Notes: a model not told the origin generated them from the sequence alone. Counted from the stretch's first letter, positions 16,178 to 25,097 are shown. The stretch is 64,000 bases of DNA from Arthrobacter oryzae (GCF_030718995.1 NZ_CP132204.1:1488001-1552000), one strand, 5' to 3'. Numbers and translations: made by a program.

Positions 16178-17229
16178 GCCGTGATCACCACTTTGAGGGC
16201 CTTGGTCTCGGCTGCTCGGGCGAACGTGTCGTAGGCGTCCATGAACTGGCTGAACGTGAAGTGGTGGGTGGCGAACTTCTCCGCCGGCACCTTCTTCTGG
16301 GCCACCAGCTTCAGGAGCATCGGCGTGGTGTTGGCGTTGACCAGGCCCATGCTGATGTTGATGTTCTGGATCCAAAGGTTTTCCACATGCAGCTCCACGG
16401 ACTTTCCGTGCACACCCACGTTGGCCACATTGCCGCCGGGTCGGACGATGTCCGCGCACATGGTGAAGGTGGCCGGGATGCCCACCGCTTCGATGGCCAC
16501 GTCCACGCCCTGTCCGTCCGTGAGTGCCAGCACCTGCTCCTTCCAGTCGGAGTCACCGGAGAGGACAACGTCGGTGGCGCCGAACTCGCGGGACTTTTCC
16601 AACCGGTTCGCGTCAAGGTCGATCGCGATGATGGTGGCGGCGCCATACAGCCCGGCGGTGGCGATTGCTGCCAACCCGACCGGCCCTGCGCCCACAACCG
16701 CCACGGTGTCCCCCGGCTTGACCCGCCCGTACTGGACGCCGATTTCGAAGCCGGTGGGAAGGATGTCGGAGAGCATCACCGCCTGGTCGTCGCTGACCCC
16801 TTCGGGCAGGAGATGGAGCGAGTTCTCCGCATAGGGGACGCGCACGTATTCGGCCTGGGTACCGTCGATCAGGTGTCCGAAGACCCAGCCGATGCCGGCT
16901 GCCCCTTCCTCACCCATGCAGTGCGAGTAAAGCCCGGTCTTGCAGTTGGCGCAATGGCCGCAGGACTTGATGCAGGAGATGATGACCCGGTCCCCCACTT
17001 TCAGGCTGGTAACCGAAGAGCCCACCTCGGTGATGGTCCCCACCCCTTCATGGCCCAGGATCCGCCCCTTCTGCACCGCGGGCACGTCCCCTTTAAGGAT
17101 GTGCAGGTCTGTTCCGCAGATCGTGGTGGTGTCCACTTTGACGATCACGTCGCTGGGGTTCTGGATGGTGGGATCCGGGACGTCAGTCCATGATTTTTCG
17201 CCGGGACCGCCGTAGACGAGCGCTTTCAT
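16174..17229 (-). CDS. Zinc-dependent alcohol dehydrogenase
   Basis: 351-aa medium-chain dehydrogenase. Catalytic zinc ligands are Cys38 (ICGTD) and His60-Glu61 (GHEG). Structural zinc ligands are Cys90, Cys93, Cys96 and Cys104. The Rossmann motif is VVGAGPVGLAA, with IAIDLD after the second strand suggesting NAD preference. ATG 17229 follows AAGGAG at 5 nt; the in-frame GTG at 17235 overlaps that ribosome site and is rejected. It overlaps the STAS-like gene upstream and the flavodoxin gene downstream by 4 bp each. Likely role: aldehyde/alcohol interconversion for redox balance. Confidence 0.93.
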   Translation of the reverse strand: MKALVYGGPGEKSWTDVPDPTIQNPSDVIVKVDTTTICGTDLHILKGDVPAVQKGRILGHEGVGTITEVGSSVTSLKVGDRVIISCIKSCGHCANCKTGLYSHCMGEEGAAGIGWVFGHLIDGTQAEYVRVPYAENSLHLLPEGVSDDQAVMLSDILPTGFEIGVQYGRVKPGDTVAVVGAGPVGLAAIATAGLYGAATIIAIDLDANRLEKSREFGATDVVLSGDSDWKEQVLALTDGQGVDVAIEAVGIPATFTMCADIVRPGGNVANVGVHGKSVELHVENLWIQNINISMGLVNANTTPMLLKLVAQKKVPAEKFATHHFTFSQFMDAYDTFARAAETKALKVVITA

Positions 17230-17627
17230 GCGCACTCCTTCACTCTGTGGATGAAGCCGGGGTCAACGATTTTCACGGAGCACGGCACTACTGAACGGTC
17301 CACCCCTGATGCCAGCCGGGACAGGCGGGCGCATTCGTGGAGTTGCTCGAGGACCGTATCGGTCACCCGGGCGCGGGAGAGATCGATGGTGAGTTCTTTG
17401 CCATGCAGGAGCGACGTTGTTCGACGGGCCACCACATACAGCGCGCGGAGGTTGGCGCCCGTCACAACGCCCCGGACTTCGATATTGGCAGCGGCCAGGT
17501 CCGCTTCAATGCGGACCACCACCTTCAGCCGGTGGTCGGAATGTTCGTAGTGTGTGGTGGACGGGAGGCCGTGCCGGGAGAGGACGGAGGGTCGAGGACC
17601 CAGGACAGTTCGGGCAAGCTGATTCAT
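17226..17627 (-). CDS. Small STAS-like protein
   Basis: 133-aa protein resembling a STAS (anti-anti-sigma) domain: NIEVRGVVTGANLRALYVV, then ELTIDLSRARVTD and LEQLHECARLSRL, the beta-alpha pattern of that fold. The phospho-acceptor Ser normally after the central Asp is not obvious. ATG 17627 has AGGAG 10 nt upstream. The stop overlaps the alcohol dehydrogenase start by ATGA, so it is the first gene of the operon. It could act as a regulator in a stress response, but the domain assignment comes only from sequence pattern. Confidence 0.6.
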   Translation of the reverse strand: MNQLARTVLGPRPSVLSRHGLPSTTHYEHSDHRLKVVVRIEADLAAANIEVRGVVTGANLRALYVVARRTTSLLHGKELTIDLSRARVTDTVLEQLHECARLSRLASGVDRSVVPCSVKIVDPGFIHRVKECA

Positions 17628-17800
17628 TAAGCCGGGTCTCCTGCTGTGTTCGGGAGGCGCAGTGCGCCAGCCCTTCCCCAATGGTGTGGCGAGACCTGGT
17701 GCTGATCGGCGAAGCATTTCCCTCCCCAAGGTGCGTGCGCGAGTAACGCAGGCGTGAGATGCCCCACATCAAGGATGGCCGGTCCGCGCAGCGGGGGTAA

Positions 17801-17869
17801 GGGACGAAAGGCCCTGATGCGCAAGGCCGGGATATGTGCCGGCGCCACCCGGCCCGGGGCTTATGGCCC
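17801..17869. promoter_or_regulatory. Two DosR/DevR-like boxes
   Basis: GGGACGAAAGGCCC at 17801-17814 matches 12 of 14 positions of the mycobacterial DosR core GGGACTWWAGTCCC. GGGGCTTATGGCCC at 17856-17869 matches 11 of 14. They lie 55 bp apart between the STAS/alcohol dehydrogenase/flavodoxin operon and the divergent SRPBCC gene. Content (fermentative dehydrogenase, flavodoxin) fits hypoxia control. No sensor kinase or regulator gene is in the window. Confidence 0.5.
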
Positions 17870-17904
17870 GTGACAGGGCCACCGGCGCTCTGGAGAATTG
17901 CCCG

Positions 17905-18543
17905 ATGACGAAACGCCAAAATTTGAAGCATCTTTACGGGCCCGCGGTGTTGGCCTGGCTGGTGGCAGCGGGCTTCGTGTTCCGGCGCTTCCAGTTGCGC
18001 TGGGGTGCCACCGCTGCCGAAGCCGACGGCGGGCTGCCGGGCGATGATTTCCTGACCACCGCAGATCTGCAGTCAACGCGGGCGGTCACCATCAAGGCTC
18101 CGGCGACGGACGTGTGGCCCTGGCTGGCGCAGATGGGCCAGGGACGCGGCGGGCTCTATAGCTACGACTTCCTGGAAAACCTCGCCGGCCTTGAAATCCA
18201 CAGTGCCGACCGGATCCACCCTGAGTGGCAGGACATCAAGGTGGGCGACCGCTTTCACCTGGCACCCGCAGCGTCGGCAGACCTGGAAGTGGGGCTGGTG
18301 GACCCGGGCGCCGCGCTCGTGCTGCGCGTTCCGACCGGTTCCCCGCCCGGACCGTTCGACTTCAGCTGGGCATTTGTCCTGCAGCCGCAGCCCGACGGCG
18401 CCACCCGGCTGCTGGTGCGGGAGCGGTACGCCTGCCGGCAGTGGTGGGCGCGGTGCCTGGTCGAAGCGGTGGAGGTTGCCAGTTTCATCATGTCCCGGCG
18501 GATGCTCCACGGGATCAGGAGCCGCGCGGAGGGGAACTCTTAG
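17905..18543 (+). CDS. Membrane-anchored SRPBCC-family protein
   Basis: 212-aa protein with an N-terminal membrane helix (about 10-27) followed by a START/SRPBCC-like ligand-binding domain (about 60-185). Typical strings are VTIKAPATDVWPWLAQMGQGRGGLYSYDFLENLAGLEIHSADRI and FSWAFVLQPQPDGATRLLVRERY, seen in many actinobacterial proteins of unknown function. ATG 17905 follows GGAGAA. It is divergent from the STAS/alcohol dehydrogenase operon and shares its control region, so it may be co-regulated. Ligand unknown. Confidence 0.75.
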   Translation: MTKRQNLKHLYGPAVLAWLVAAGFVFRRFQLRWGATAAEADGGLPGDDFLTTADLQSTRAVTIKAPATDVWPWLAQMGQGRGGLYSYDFLENLAGLEIHSADRIHPEWQDIKVGDRFHLAPAASADLEVGLVDPGAALVLRVPTGSPPGPFDFSWAFVLQPQPDGATRLLVRERYACRQWWARCLVEAVEVASFIMSRRMLHGIRSRAEGNS

Positions 18544-18555
18544 TAGCCTGTCCCT

Positions 18556-20085
18556 ATGCCTGAATCCGCCGCGCCCGACATTGTCCTTGCCTCCGTCCGG
18601 CAGCCCGGGGAGACGGGCTCTTCAGACATTCACATCGCCCGGGGCATTGTCACCCGGATAACAGCGGCGGAGGAGCGGCCCGACGGCGCCCGCGATCTTG
18701 CCGGTGTCCGCGTTGTTGACTTAGCCGGCCGTTACGTCATCCCGGGCCTGTGGGACGAGCACGTGCACATGACGCAGTGGGCCATGGCCGCCAACCGGAT
18801 CGACGTATCGCGCGCCGCATCGGCGGGTGACGCCGTCGACGTCGTTCGGTCGAGTATCCCCGCCATCCGCGGCAACGGCCGTACGGACACGGACGACGCC
18901 GGGACTGTCCCGACGCTGGTGGGCGTCGGCTTCCGCGACGCCATCTGGGCGGACGAGCCCAGCCTGGCGATGCTCGACGCCGCGACCCAGGGGGCGCCCG
19001 TGGCCTTGATCAGCCATGATCTCCATTGCGTCTGGCTGAACAGTGCCGCCGCCGTGCGCCACGGGGTGTCGGTGGACGGCTCCGGGCTGCTGCGGGAGGA
19101 GCCGGCGTTCGTCCTGACCCGTGAGCTGGGCCGCCTGCCGGATGCAGTGGTTGACGCCTGGGTCGATGAGGCCGCACGAAAGGCCGCCGCCCGCGGCGTG
19201 GTGGGGATCGTGGACTTTGAAATGACCTGGAACCGCGAGGTGTGGCTCCGGCGTGTCGGCGGCGGCTTTGGGTCCCTTCGCGTCGAAGCGGGCGTCTACC
19301 CGGAGCACCTGGAGCGTGCGCGGCGGGAGGCCATGCGCACGGGGCAGGACATTCCGGGAGGGAACGGCCTGCTCCGCGTGGGCCCGCTCAAGGTGCTGAT
19401 CGACGGCTCGCTTAACACCCGGACCGCCTACTGCGTGGACCCTTATCCGCACGGCGGGCGGGGCCTGCTCACCGTGAGCGAAACGGAACTGGTGGAGCTG
19501 CTGGTCCGGGCCAGGGAAGCCGGCTTCGTGCCCGCAGTCCATGCGATCGGTGACGCCGCGAACCAGGTGGCGCTGAACGCCTTCGAGGCGGCGGGCATTG
19601 CGGGGCGGATCGAACATGCCCAGTTTGTCCGGCAGGAGGACTTCGCCCGTTTTGGCCGGCTGGGCCTGGTTGCGAGCGTCCAGCCGGCCCATGCCCTCGA
19701 CGACCGTGACGCCGCGGACGCCAACTGGGGCGACCGCACCGACCGGGCGTTCCCGCTGCGGTCGCTGCTGGCGGCCGGGGCCACGCTGGCCTTCGGTTCG
19801 GACGCTCCGGTGGCGCCCCTGGACCCGTGGACCGCAATGTCGGCCGCCGCCACCCGGTCCGCACTGGACGGACGTGGACCGTGGCACCCGGAGCAAGCCA
19901 TCACCCGGGAGGAGGCCCTGGCTGCGTCCTCCCGGGGCCGGCGCCGGATCCAGGTGGGAGATCCGGCGGACATCGCGGTGCTCGACGACGACCCGCTCCG
20001 CGTATCGGACGAGGTGTTCGCGTCCATGCCGGTAGCGGCAACCCTCGTCGCAGGCAGGTTCACCTACGGCGGAGGCTCGGTTTAG
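18556..20085 (+). CDS. Amidohydrolase (YtcJ-like)
   Basis: 509-aa metal-dependent hydrolase of the amidohydrolase-3/YtcJ type. The metal motif near the N-terminus is DEHVHMTQW, where DAHxH is usual. AVHAIGDAANQ and RIEHAQFVRQEDFARF supply later His ligands, and AFGSDAPVAPLDP carries the terminal Asp. A small beta domain flanks the barrel at both ends, as usual. The ribosome site before ATG 18556 is poor, so expression may depend on the gene 12 bp upstream. Its 3' end overlaps the convergent permease gene by 4 bp. Substrate unknown. Confidence 0.87.
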   Translation: MPESAAPDIVLASVRQPGETGSSDIHIARGIVTRITAAEERPDGARDLAGVRVVDLAGRYVIPGLWDEHVHMTQWAMAANRIDVSRAASAGDAVDVVRSSIPAIRGNGRTDTDDAGTVPTLVGVGFRDAIWADEPSLAMLDAATQGAPVALISHDLHCVWLNSAAAVRHGVSVDGSGLLREEPAFVLTRELGRLPDAVVDAWVDEAARKAAARGVVGIVDFEMTWNREVWLRRVGGGFGSLRVEAGVYPEHLERARREAMRTGQDIPGGNGLLRVGPLKVLIDGSLNTRTAYCVDPYPHGGRGLLTVSETELVELLVRAREAGFVPAVHAIGDAANQVALNAFEAAGIAGRIEHAQFVRQEDFARFGRLGLVASVQPAHALDDRDAADANWGDRTDRAFPLRSLLAAGATLAFGSDAPVAPLDPWTAMSAAATRSALDGRGPWHPEQAITREEALAASSRGRRRIQVGDPADIAVLDDDPLRVSDEVFASMPVAATLVAGRFTYGGGSV

Positions 20086-21515
20086 CGCAGCTCCGCTTCC
20101 GACTCCCTGATCCGGGCGAACTCCTCCTCCGGCGCGCCTGCCACCAGGTGGTGGCGGCTGTGGAAGGCAAAATAGAGCAGCCCGACGACGAAGATGCCGG
20201 CCGTAATTGCCGCGGCCTGGATGTCCACGAAGAAGGTGGCAACCACCGCGATGACTGCAAGAACAAGTCCGACGCCGGTGGTCACCACCCCGCCGGGCGT
20301 CCGGTACGGGCGGTGCAGCTCCGGTTCACGCCTGCGCAACACGATGTGTGAGAGGTTGAGCAGCACATAGGACACGGCTGCTCCAAAGACGGCGATGTTG
20401 ATGAGTTTGTCGCCGTCGCCCACTGCGGCGGCCAGGATGAAGCCGACGATCCCGGGGACGATCAGCGCCCAGGTGGGGGTCTTCCTCGAGTTGGTGCGGC
20501 TGAGCCAGGTGGGCAGATAGCCGGCACGGGACAGCGCGAAGAGCTGGCGGGAATAGGCGTAGACGATGGAGAAGAAGCTGGCCACCAGCCCGGCGAGGCC
20601 CGCGTAGTTCACGAAGACAGCCAGGCCTTCATTGCCGACGGCCCGCAGCGCATCGGGCAGCGGGCTGGCGGACGTGCTCATCAGCGCGCTGCCGGCGCCG
20701 CCCGGTGCCAGGACAAGGACTGCCAGTCCGGTGAACGCCAGAACGGACATGGCCACGATGATGGCGCGCGGCATGTCCCGTTGCGGGTTTTCCGCCTCTT
20801 CGGCGGCCAGCGGAACACCCTCCACGGCAAGGAAGAACCAGATGGCGAAGACCAGCGCGCCGATGATGCCGCCGAAACCGTTGGGCAGGAACGCGCTGGC
20901 ACCGGCCGCATCACTCACGGGGATGTCGAACAGCTTGGTGGCGTCGAAGTGCGGCACCATTCCGACGACGAACGCGATGAGCGCCACCACCGCGATGCCC
21001 GTGATGGCGAACATCGCCTTGAGCGCCTCGCCGACGCCGATGAGGTGGATACCGATGAACAGCGCGAAGCAGACGAGGTACACCGGCCAGCCGTCCGTGA
21101 TGCCGAACAGGCCAAGGCTCTCCACATAGCCGCCGATGAAGACGGCGATCGCGGCCGGAGCTATCGAGTACTCGATGAGGATGGCGAGCCCGGTGGCGAA
21201 ACCACCCAGCCGGCCCAGTGCGCGGCGGGCGAAGCCGTAGCCGGCGCCTGCCACCGGAAGTGCGGAAGACATTTCGGCAAGGCCGAAGACCATGCAGGCG
21301 TACATCACGCCCATCAGGACGAAGGCGATCAGCAGGCCGCCCCAGCCGCCGGCTTCCAGGCCGAAGTTCCAGCCGGAGAAATCGCCGGAAATCACGTACG
21401 AGATGCCAAGGCCGGCCAGGAGGAGCCAGCCGGCGGCACCCCGCCTGAGGGTCCGCTGTTCAAAATAGGCTTTGTCGACGGCGCGCTGTTCAGCGGCCGG
21501 AAGGGTTTCAGTCAT
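20082..21515 (-). CDS. eat: APC-family permease, probable ethanolamine permease
   Basis: 477-aa inner-membrane transporter with about 12 helices. The first-helix string YVISGDFSGWNFGLEAGGWGG is typical of ethanolamine permeases, as is LVFAIWFFLAVEGVPLAAEEAENPQRDMP in the middle. ATG 21515 follows GGAGG. It is transcribed away from the kinase/phospho-lyase pair, just beyond the kinase gene on the same strand, and would feed it. Other small amines or amino acids are possible cargo. The symbol rests on motif similarity. Confidence 0.8.
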   Translation of the reverse strand: MTETLPAAEQRAVDKAYFEQRTLRRGAAGWLLLAGLGISYVISGDFSGWNFGLEAGGWGGLLIAFVLMGVMYACMVFGLAEMSSALPVAGAGYGFARRALGRLGGFATGLAILIEYSIAPAAIAVFIGGYVESLGLFGITDGWPVYLVCFALFIGIHLIGVGEALKAMFAITGIAVVALIAFVVGMVPHFDATKLFDIPVSDAAGASAFLPNGFGGIIGALVFAIWFFLAVEGVPLAAEEAENPQRDMPRAIIVAMSVLAFTGLAVLVLAPGGAGSALMSTSASPLPDALRAVGNEGLAVFVNYAGLAGLVASFFSIVYAYSRQLFALSRAGYLPTWLSRTNSRKTPTWALIVPGIVGFILAAAVGDGDKLINIAVFGAAVSYVLLNLSHIVLRRREPELHRPYRTPGGVVTTGVGLVLAVIAVVATFFVDIQAAAITAGIFVVGLLYFAFHSRHHLVAGAPEEEFARIRESEAELR

Positions 21516-21623
21516 GGAAGCCTCCGGTAAACGTGGGCGTGAAATTTGGGTGTGCAGGGAAGAGCCGGGGCGGGCCCGGTTGCAGAGCGGGGAACTAAGC
21601 GAAGACTCAGCCGAGAGCCGGGC

Positions 21624-22664
21624 TTAGTCGAAGAGCCAGGTGGGCGATGCCAGGTAGCGCTCGGCGACGGCCACGGTGCCGGGGATCTGGGCGTCCCAGA
21701 GTTCGGCCGGCAGCGCGTCGGCGCGGTGGGTGGTGGTCCAGCCGAGCATGGTCAGGCGCCGGATCATGCTGAGCGCGGCGGCGTGGGCCAGGTCCGTGTC
21801 GGTGAGCGGGCGGACGGTCCGGTAGCCTGCAACCCAGCTCTTGGCGATGTCCGGCGCGTAGGGCTCGTGCTCGATGAAGGACAGCGCAGACGCGAAGTCG
21901 TACAGCAGCCAGGAGAAGCCGCAGTCGTCGAAGTCGATCACGGTGAGGGCGCCGCCGTCGATCATGATGTTGGACGGGCGCAGGTCCGCATGCACCAGGC
22001 CCCAGCTGTCACCGGAGACGGGAAGGCCGTCCAGGGCCGTGACTGCTGCGAATTCGGCACGGCCCAGCACGGCCGCCTGTTCGGGCGTGAGGTCTGCGCG
22101 ACGCCAGTCCCCCCACCTGCTCGTTTCACCAAGCATGTCGCTCAGCTGCCAGGAAAAACGGGTGAAATCGGCCGGCAGCGGCCAGCGCCTGACCTGCTGG
22201 TGCAGGCGCGCCGTCGTGGCGCCGATTTCCGCATAGTAGGGCCGCGGATCGGCGAAGTCCTCCAGGATGTCCCCGGCGACGAACGCAAACGCTACGCAGT
22301 GCCATTCGGACCCGCCCGGATCCGTGAAGGTATGCAGGAGGGAACCGCTGGCGGTGGGCACGACGTCGGGAACGCGCACTTCCGCTTCTTCCGCCAGACG
22401 CCGGACCCAGGTGAGCTCGCCGGCGATCTGGCGGGCATCCCCCACATGGCCGGGACGGTGCACGCGCAGAACGGACACGGGAACGCCGTCGACCTCGATC
22501 CGGAACGTAGCGTTCTCCGAGACGGCAATCAAAGTGATCACGGTCCGGTCCGGGATCAGGCCCCAGGCGGACATGACGGCGGTGCCGATCCATTCAGGGG
22601 CAGGTTCCCCGCGGCGCAGGCCGTTGAAGACGGCGAGTGGGGAAGTGTCTGTCATGGTGTTCAT
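21624..22664 (-). CDS. Aminoglycoside-phosphotransferase-fold small-molecule kinase, candidate ethanolamine kinase
   Basis: 346-aa protein kinase-like phosphotransferase. The catalytic loop is LVHADLRPSNIM (HxDxxxxN) and the Mg-binding motif is VIDFDDCGFSW. The N-lobe has FRIEVDGVPVSVLRVHRPG. It is of the hydroxylysine-kinase/choline-kinase-like group rather than a true antibiotic kinase. ATG 22664 has GAGGA upstream; ATG 22655 is an alternative. Sitting between an ethanolamine-type permease and a divergent class III PLP enzyme, it is best read as phosphorylating ethanolamine (or a related amino alcohol). This is inferred from context. Confidence 0.82.
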   Translation of the reverse strand: MNTMTDTSPLAVFNGLRRGEPAPEWIGTAVMSAWGLIPDRTVITLIAVSENATFRIEVDGVPVSVLRVHRPGHVGDARQIAGELTWVRRLAEEAEVRVPDVVPTASGSLLHTFTDPGGSEWHCVAFAFVAGDILEDFADPRPYYAEIGATTARLHQQVRRWPLPADFTRFSWQLSDMLGETSRWGDWRRADLTPEQAAVLGRAEFAAVTALDGLPVSGDSWGLVHADLRPSNIMIDGGALTVIDFDDCGFSWLLYDFASALSFIEHEPYAPDIAKSWVAGYRTVRPLTDTDLAHAAALSMIRRLTMLGWTTTHRADALPAELWDAQIPGTVAVAERYLASPTWLFD

Positions 22665-22941
22665 GGATGCTCCTCGGAGGCGAGGAGGGTTGGGCTCCAG
22701 TAGCGAGTATTGCACGGCAGAACCGGCGGAACCGTGCCGATCCGGAGGAATTTACCGCCTCGAAACAAAGCCGCGACTCGGAAACAAACCGTTCAATTTG
22801 CGGCCGCTTTTAGTAACGCCGGCTTAATTTGCGGGAGGTTTTCGGCGGCGCCGCCCAAACATACTGGAAGGACAGAAATTCGATTCGAGGGTTGGGCCCG
22901 CACGGACGAAACTGCACGCACCGATCAGCAAGGAACCAGCC
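22665..22941. promoter_or_regulatory. Divergent control region of the kinase and PLP-enzyme genes
   Basis: 277 bp between divergent starts. It is locally AT-richer than its surroundings around 22780-22860 and must contain two promoters. I do not see a clear palindrome matching the GntR gene promoter. The PLP enzyme has its own ribosome site, AAGGA, at 22930-22934. Confidence 0.5.
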
Positions 22942-24300
22942 ATGGTCATCCGTTCCACCATTATGGACACCAACAGCTTCCGCACGGACGACGCCGCCGG
23001 CCTCGACCCCGAGACGCGGCTGCTGACCGAGCGCCGGGACACGGTCCTCGGCGCCTCCTACCGGCTCTTCTACCGCAACCCAGTGCACCTGGTCCGCGGC
23101 GAAGGGCAGTACCTGTGGGACGCGGCCGGCCGGAAATACCTCGACGCCTACAACAACGTGGCCAGCCTGGGCCACTGCCATCCGGCCGTCACGGCAGCCG
23201 TGACCGCGCAGATGCAGCAGCTGAACACGCACACCCGGTACCTGCACGAACGCATCCTGGATTACACGGACGATCTCCTCTCCACCATGCCTGCCGAGCT
23301 CGACAAGGCCATGTACATGTGCACCGGATCCGAAGCGAACGACCTCGCCATCCGCGTGGCCAAGGCGTACAGCGGCGGCGAGGGCATCATCGCCACCACG
23401 GAGGCGTACCACGGCACATCCGAGCTGACCTCGGGAGTGTCGCCTGCGCTGGGAACCGGGCAGCCGCTCGCACCCACCGCGCGCCTTGTTGCCGCGCCGG
23501 ATGCTTACCGCCTGGGTGCCGAGGCCGGTTCGGACGCCGCGGAACTCGGTACGTGGTTCGCCAACAAGATCCGCGCTGCGATCGCGGACATGGAGTCGAA
23601 CGGCATCCGTTTCGCCGGCTTCATTGCCGACTCGATTTTCTCGTCCGACGGCGTCCTGCCGGGCCCCGCCGGTTACCTTCGCGAAGCAGCCGACGTCATC
23701 CACCGCGCCGGCGGCATCATCATTGCGGACGAGGTGCAGCCCGGTTTCGGGCGGACCGGCGAGGCGTTCTGGGGATTCCAGCGCCACGGAATAGTTCCCG
23801 ACGTCGTCACACTCGGCAAGCCGATGGGGAACGGGATTCCCGTCTCCGGGCTGGTGGCCAAAGCTGACGTTCTAGCGTCGTTCAGCGACACGATTCCTTA
23901 CTTCAACACGTTCGGCGGCAATCCGGTGTCCATGGCAGCCGCCCAGGCTGTACTCTCCACCATCCGGTCAGAAGGCCTGCAGGAACACAGCCGGGTGGTC
24001 GGAGCGCACTTGCTTTCGGCACTTGCCGGTTTGGCGGACACCCACGAGTCCGTGGGGGATGTCCGGGGCGCCGGTCTGTTCATCGGCTTCGAGCTGGTCA
24101 AGGACCGCAATACCCGTGAACCGGACCGCGAACTCGCGCTGGCCGTGCTTGAACAGCTGCGGGAACGCGGTGTGCTGACGTCCGTTGCAGGGCCGCACGG
24201 GAATGTTTTGAAGCTGCGCCCGCCGCTGGCCTTTCAGCCCATGGACATCGACTGGCTGGTGGGGGCCCTTGACGAGTCGCTGACTGCACTCGGCGCCTAG
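22942..24300 (+). CDS. Class III PLP enzyme, candidate phosphoethanolamine phospho-lyase
   Basis: 452-aa fold-type I PLP enzyme. The Schiff-base Lys is Lys293 in VTLGKPMGNGIP, and IIADEVQPGFGRTG carries the Asp that binds the pyridine nitrogen. YMCTGSEANDLAIRVAK and FNTFGGNPVSMAAA are close to the AGXT2L/ETNPPL group, which eliminates phosphate and ammonia from O-phosphoethanolamine to give acetaldehyde. Ordinary omega-transaminases share the same residues. ATG 22942 follows AAGGA. It is divergent from the kinase gene and followed 18 bp later by a GntR regulator. Activity is inferred from kinase and permease linkage. Confidence 0.88.
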   Translation: MVIRSTIMDTNSFRTDDAAGLDPETRLLTERRDTVLGASYRLFYRNPVHLVRGEGQYLWDAAGRKYLDAYNNVASLGHCHPAVTAAVTAQMQQLNTHTRYLHERILDYTDDLLSTMPAELDKAMYMCTGSEANDLAIRVAKAYSGGEGIIATTEAYHGTSELTSGVSPALGTGQPLAPTARLVAAPDAYRLGAEAGSDAAELGTWFANKIRAAIADMESNGIRFAGFIADSIFSSDGVLPGPAGYLREAADVIHRAGGIIIADEVQPGFGRTGEAFWGFQRHGIVPDVVTLGKPMGNGIPVSGLVAKADVLASFSDTIPYFNTFGGNPVSMAAAQAVLSTIRSEGLQEHSRVVGAHLLSALAGLADTHESVGDVRGAGLFIGFELVKDRNTREPDRELALAVLEQLRERGVLTSVAGPHGNVLKLRPPLAFQPMDIDWLVGALDESLTALGA

Positions 24301-24309
24301 TTTGTATAC
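24280..24309 (+). promoter_or_regulatory. Candidate promoter of a leaderless GntR transcript
   Basis: CTGACT (24280-24285) and TATACT (24304-24309) are separated by 18 bp, inside the end of the PLP-enzyme gene. Transcription would start near 24316, right at the ATG 24319. No Shine-Dalgarno precedes that ATG, consistent with a leaderless mRNA. Confidence 0.55.
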
Positions 24310-24318
24310 TTTGGGACG

Positions 24319-25095
24319 ATGGCAATGGGCGCGGGCGAAGAGCCGGACAAAATGACGGCCGCTGATGCCGCCCACGCGGCACTGACCCGGTTCGCGCGGG
24401 CGGAGATGTTTCGCCCGGGCGAACTGATGGGCAGTGAACGCGCACTGGCCGAGCGGCTCGGCATCGGCCGGGCTGTCCTCCGTCAGGCGATCGACCGGAT
24501 GGAGGCCGAGGGCACCGTCCGGCGGGTTCTGGGGCGTTCGGGCGGCGTGTTCTTCAACGACGGCCGGATCCAGCGGCACCTGAACACCGTGGAGGGCGTT
24601 CCCCAAATGGTGCTCCACCAGGGCCGCTCCATTTCCACCACCGTGGTGCGCGCCGAGATGGGCCTGCCGCAGCCTGACGAGCGGCGGAACCTGCACCTGA
24701 ACGGCGGGGATGCGGTCCTGCGCATCCGGAGACTGCGGCTGGTGGACGGGACCTCGTGGTCACTGGATCTGTCAGTGCTGCCGGCCGCCCGCTTCCCGGG
24801 ACTGTTCACGCATCCGTTGACGGGCTCGCTGTACCACTTGCTGACCACCGAGTACGGGCTGGAACTGGACCGTGCCGACGAGACGGTGGAAGCCGTGCCC
24901 GCCACGGACGAGCAGGCCAGTGTGCTGGACGTGCCGCCCGGATCGGCGTTGCTGGAAATCCGCCGGGTTGCCTGGGACGTACATGGAACTCCTGTGGAGT
25001 TCGCGCAAGACTTCTTCCGCGCTGACCGGACTCGCGTTCACATGCAGAAGTACGGAACCAACTGGAAGCGGACAGTCCGGCTGGAACGCGGCTGA
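24319..25095 (+). CDS. GntR/HutC-family regulator with UTRA domain
   Basis: 258-aa regulator: winged helix (about 15-80, with LAERLGIGRAVLRQAIDRMEAEG) and a C-terminal UTRA ligand domain (about 95-255, with LRIRRLRLVDGTSWSLDLSVLPAARFPGL and PVEFAQDFFRADRTRVH). UTRA binds small amines, sugars or urocanate. It follows the PLP enzyme by 18 bp and presumably controls the amine-degradation genes. The start may be ATG 24319 or 24325; the promoter position supports 24319. A degenerate copy of the extragenic repeat lies just past the stop. Confidence 0.9.
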   Translation: MAMGAGEEPDKMTAADAAHAALTRFARAEMFRPGELMGSERALAERLGIGRAVLRQAIDRMEAEGTVRRVLGRSGGVFFNDGRIQRHLNTVEGVPQMVLHQGRSISTTVVRAEMGLPQPDERRNLHLNGGDAVLRIRRLRLVDGTSWSLDLSVLPAARFPGLFTHPLTGSLYHLLTTEYGLELDRADETVEAVPATDEQASVLDVPPGSALLEIRRVAWDVHGTPVEFAQDFFRADRTRVHMQKYGTNWKRTVRLERG

Positions 25096-25097
25096 AC

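Noticed and set aside
21624..22664. Aminoglycoside resistance gene
   Set aside because: The fold is that of aminoglycoside phosphotransferases, but linkage to an amine permease and PLP enzyme points to a metabolic kinase.
20082..25095. Classical eut ethanolamine operon
   Set aside because: No EutBC, shell protein or acetaldehyde dehydrogenase gene is present; only permease, kinase, PLP enzyme and regulator.
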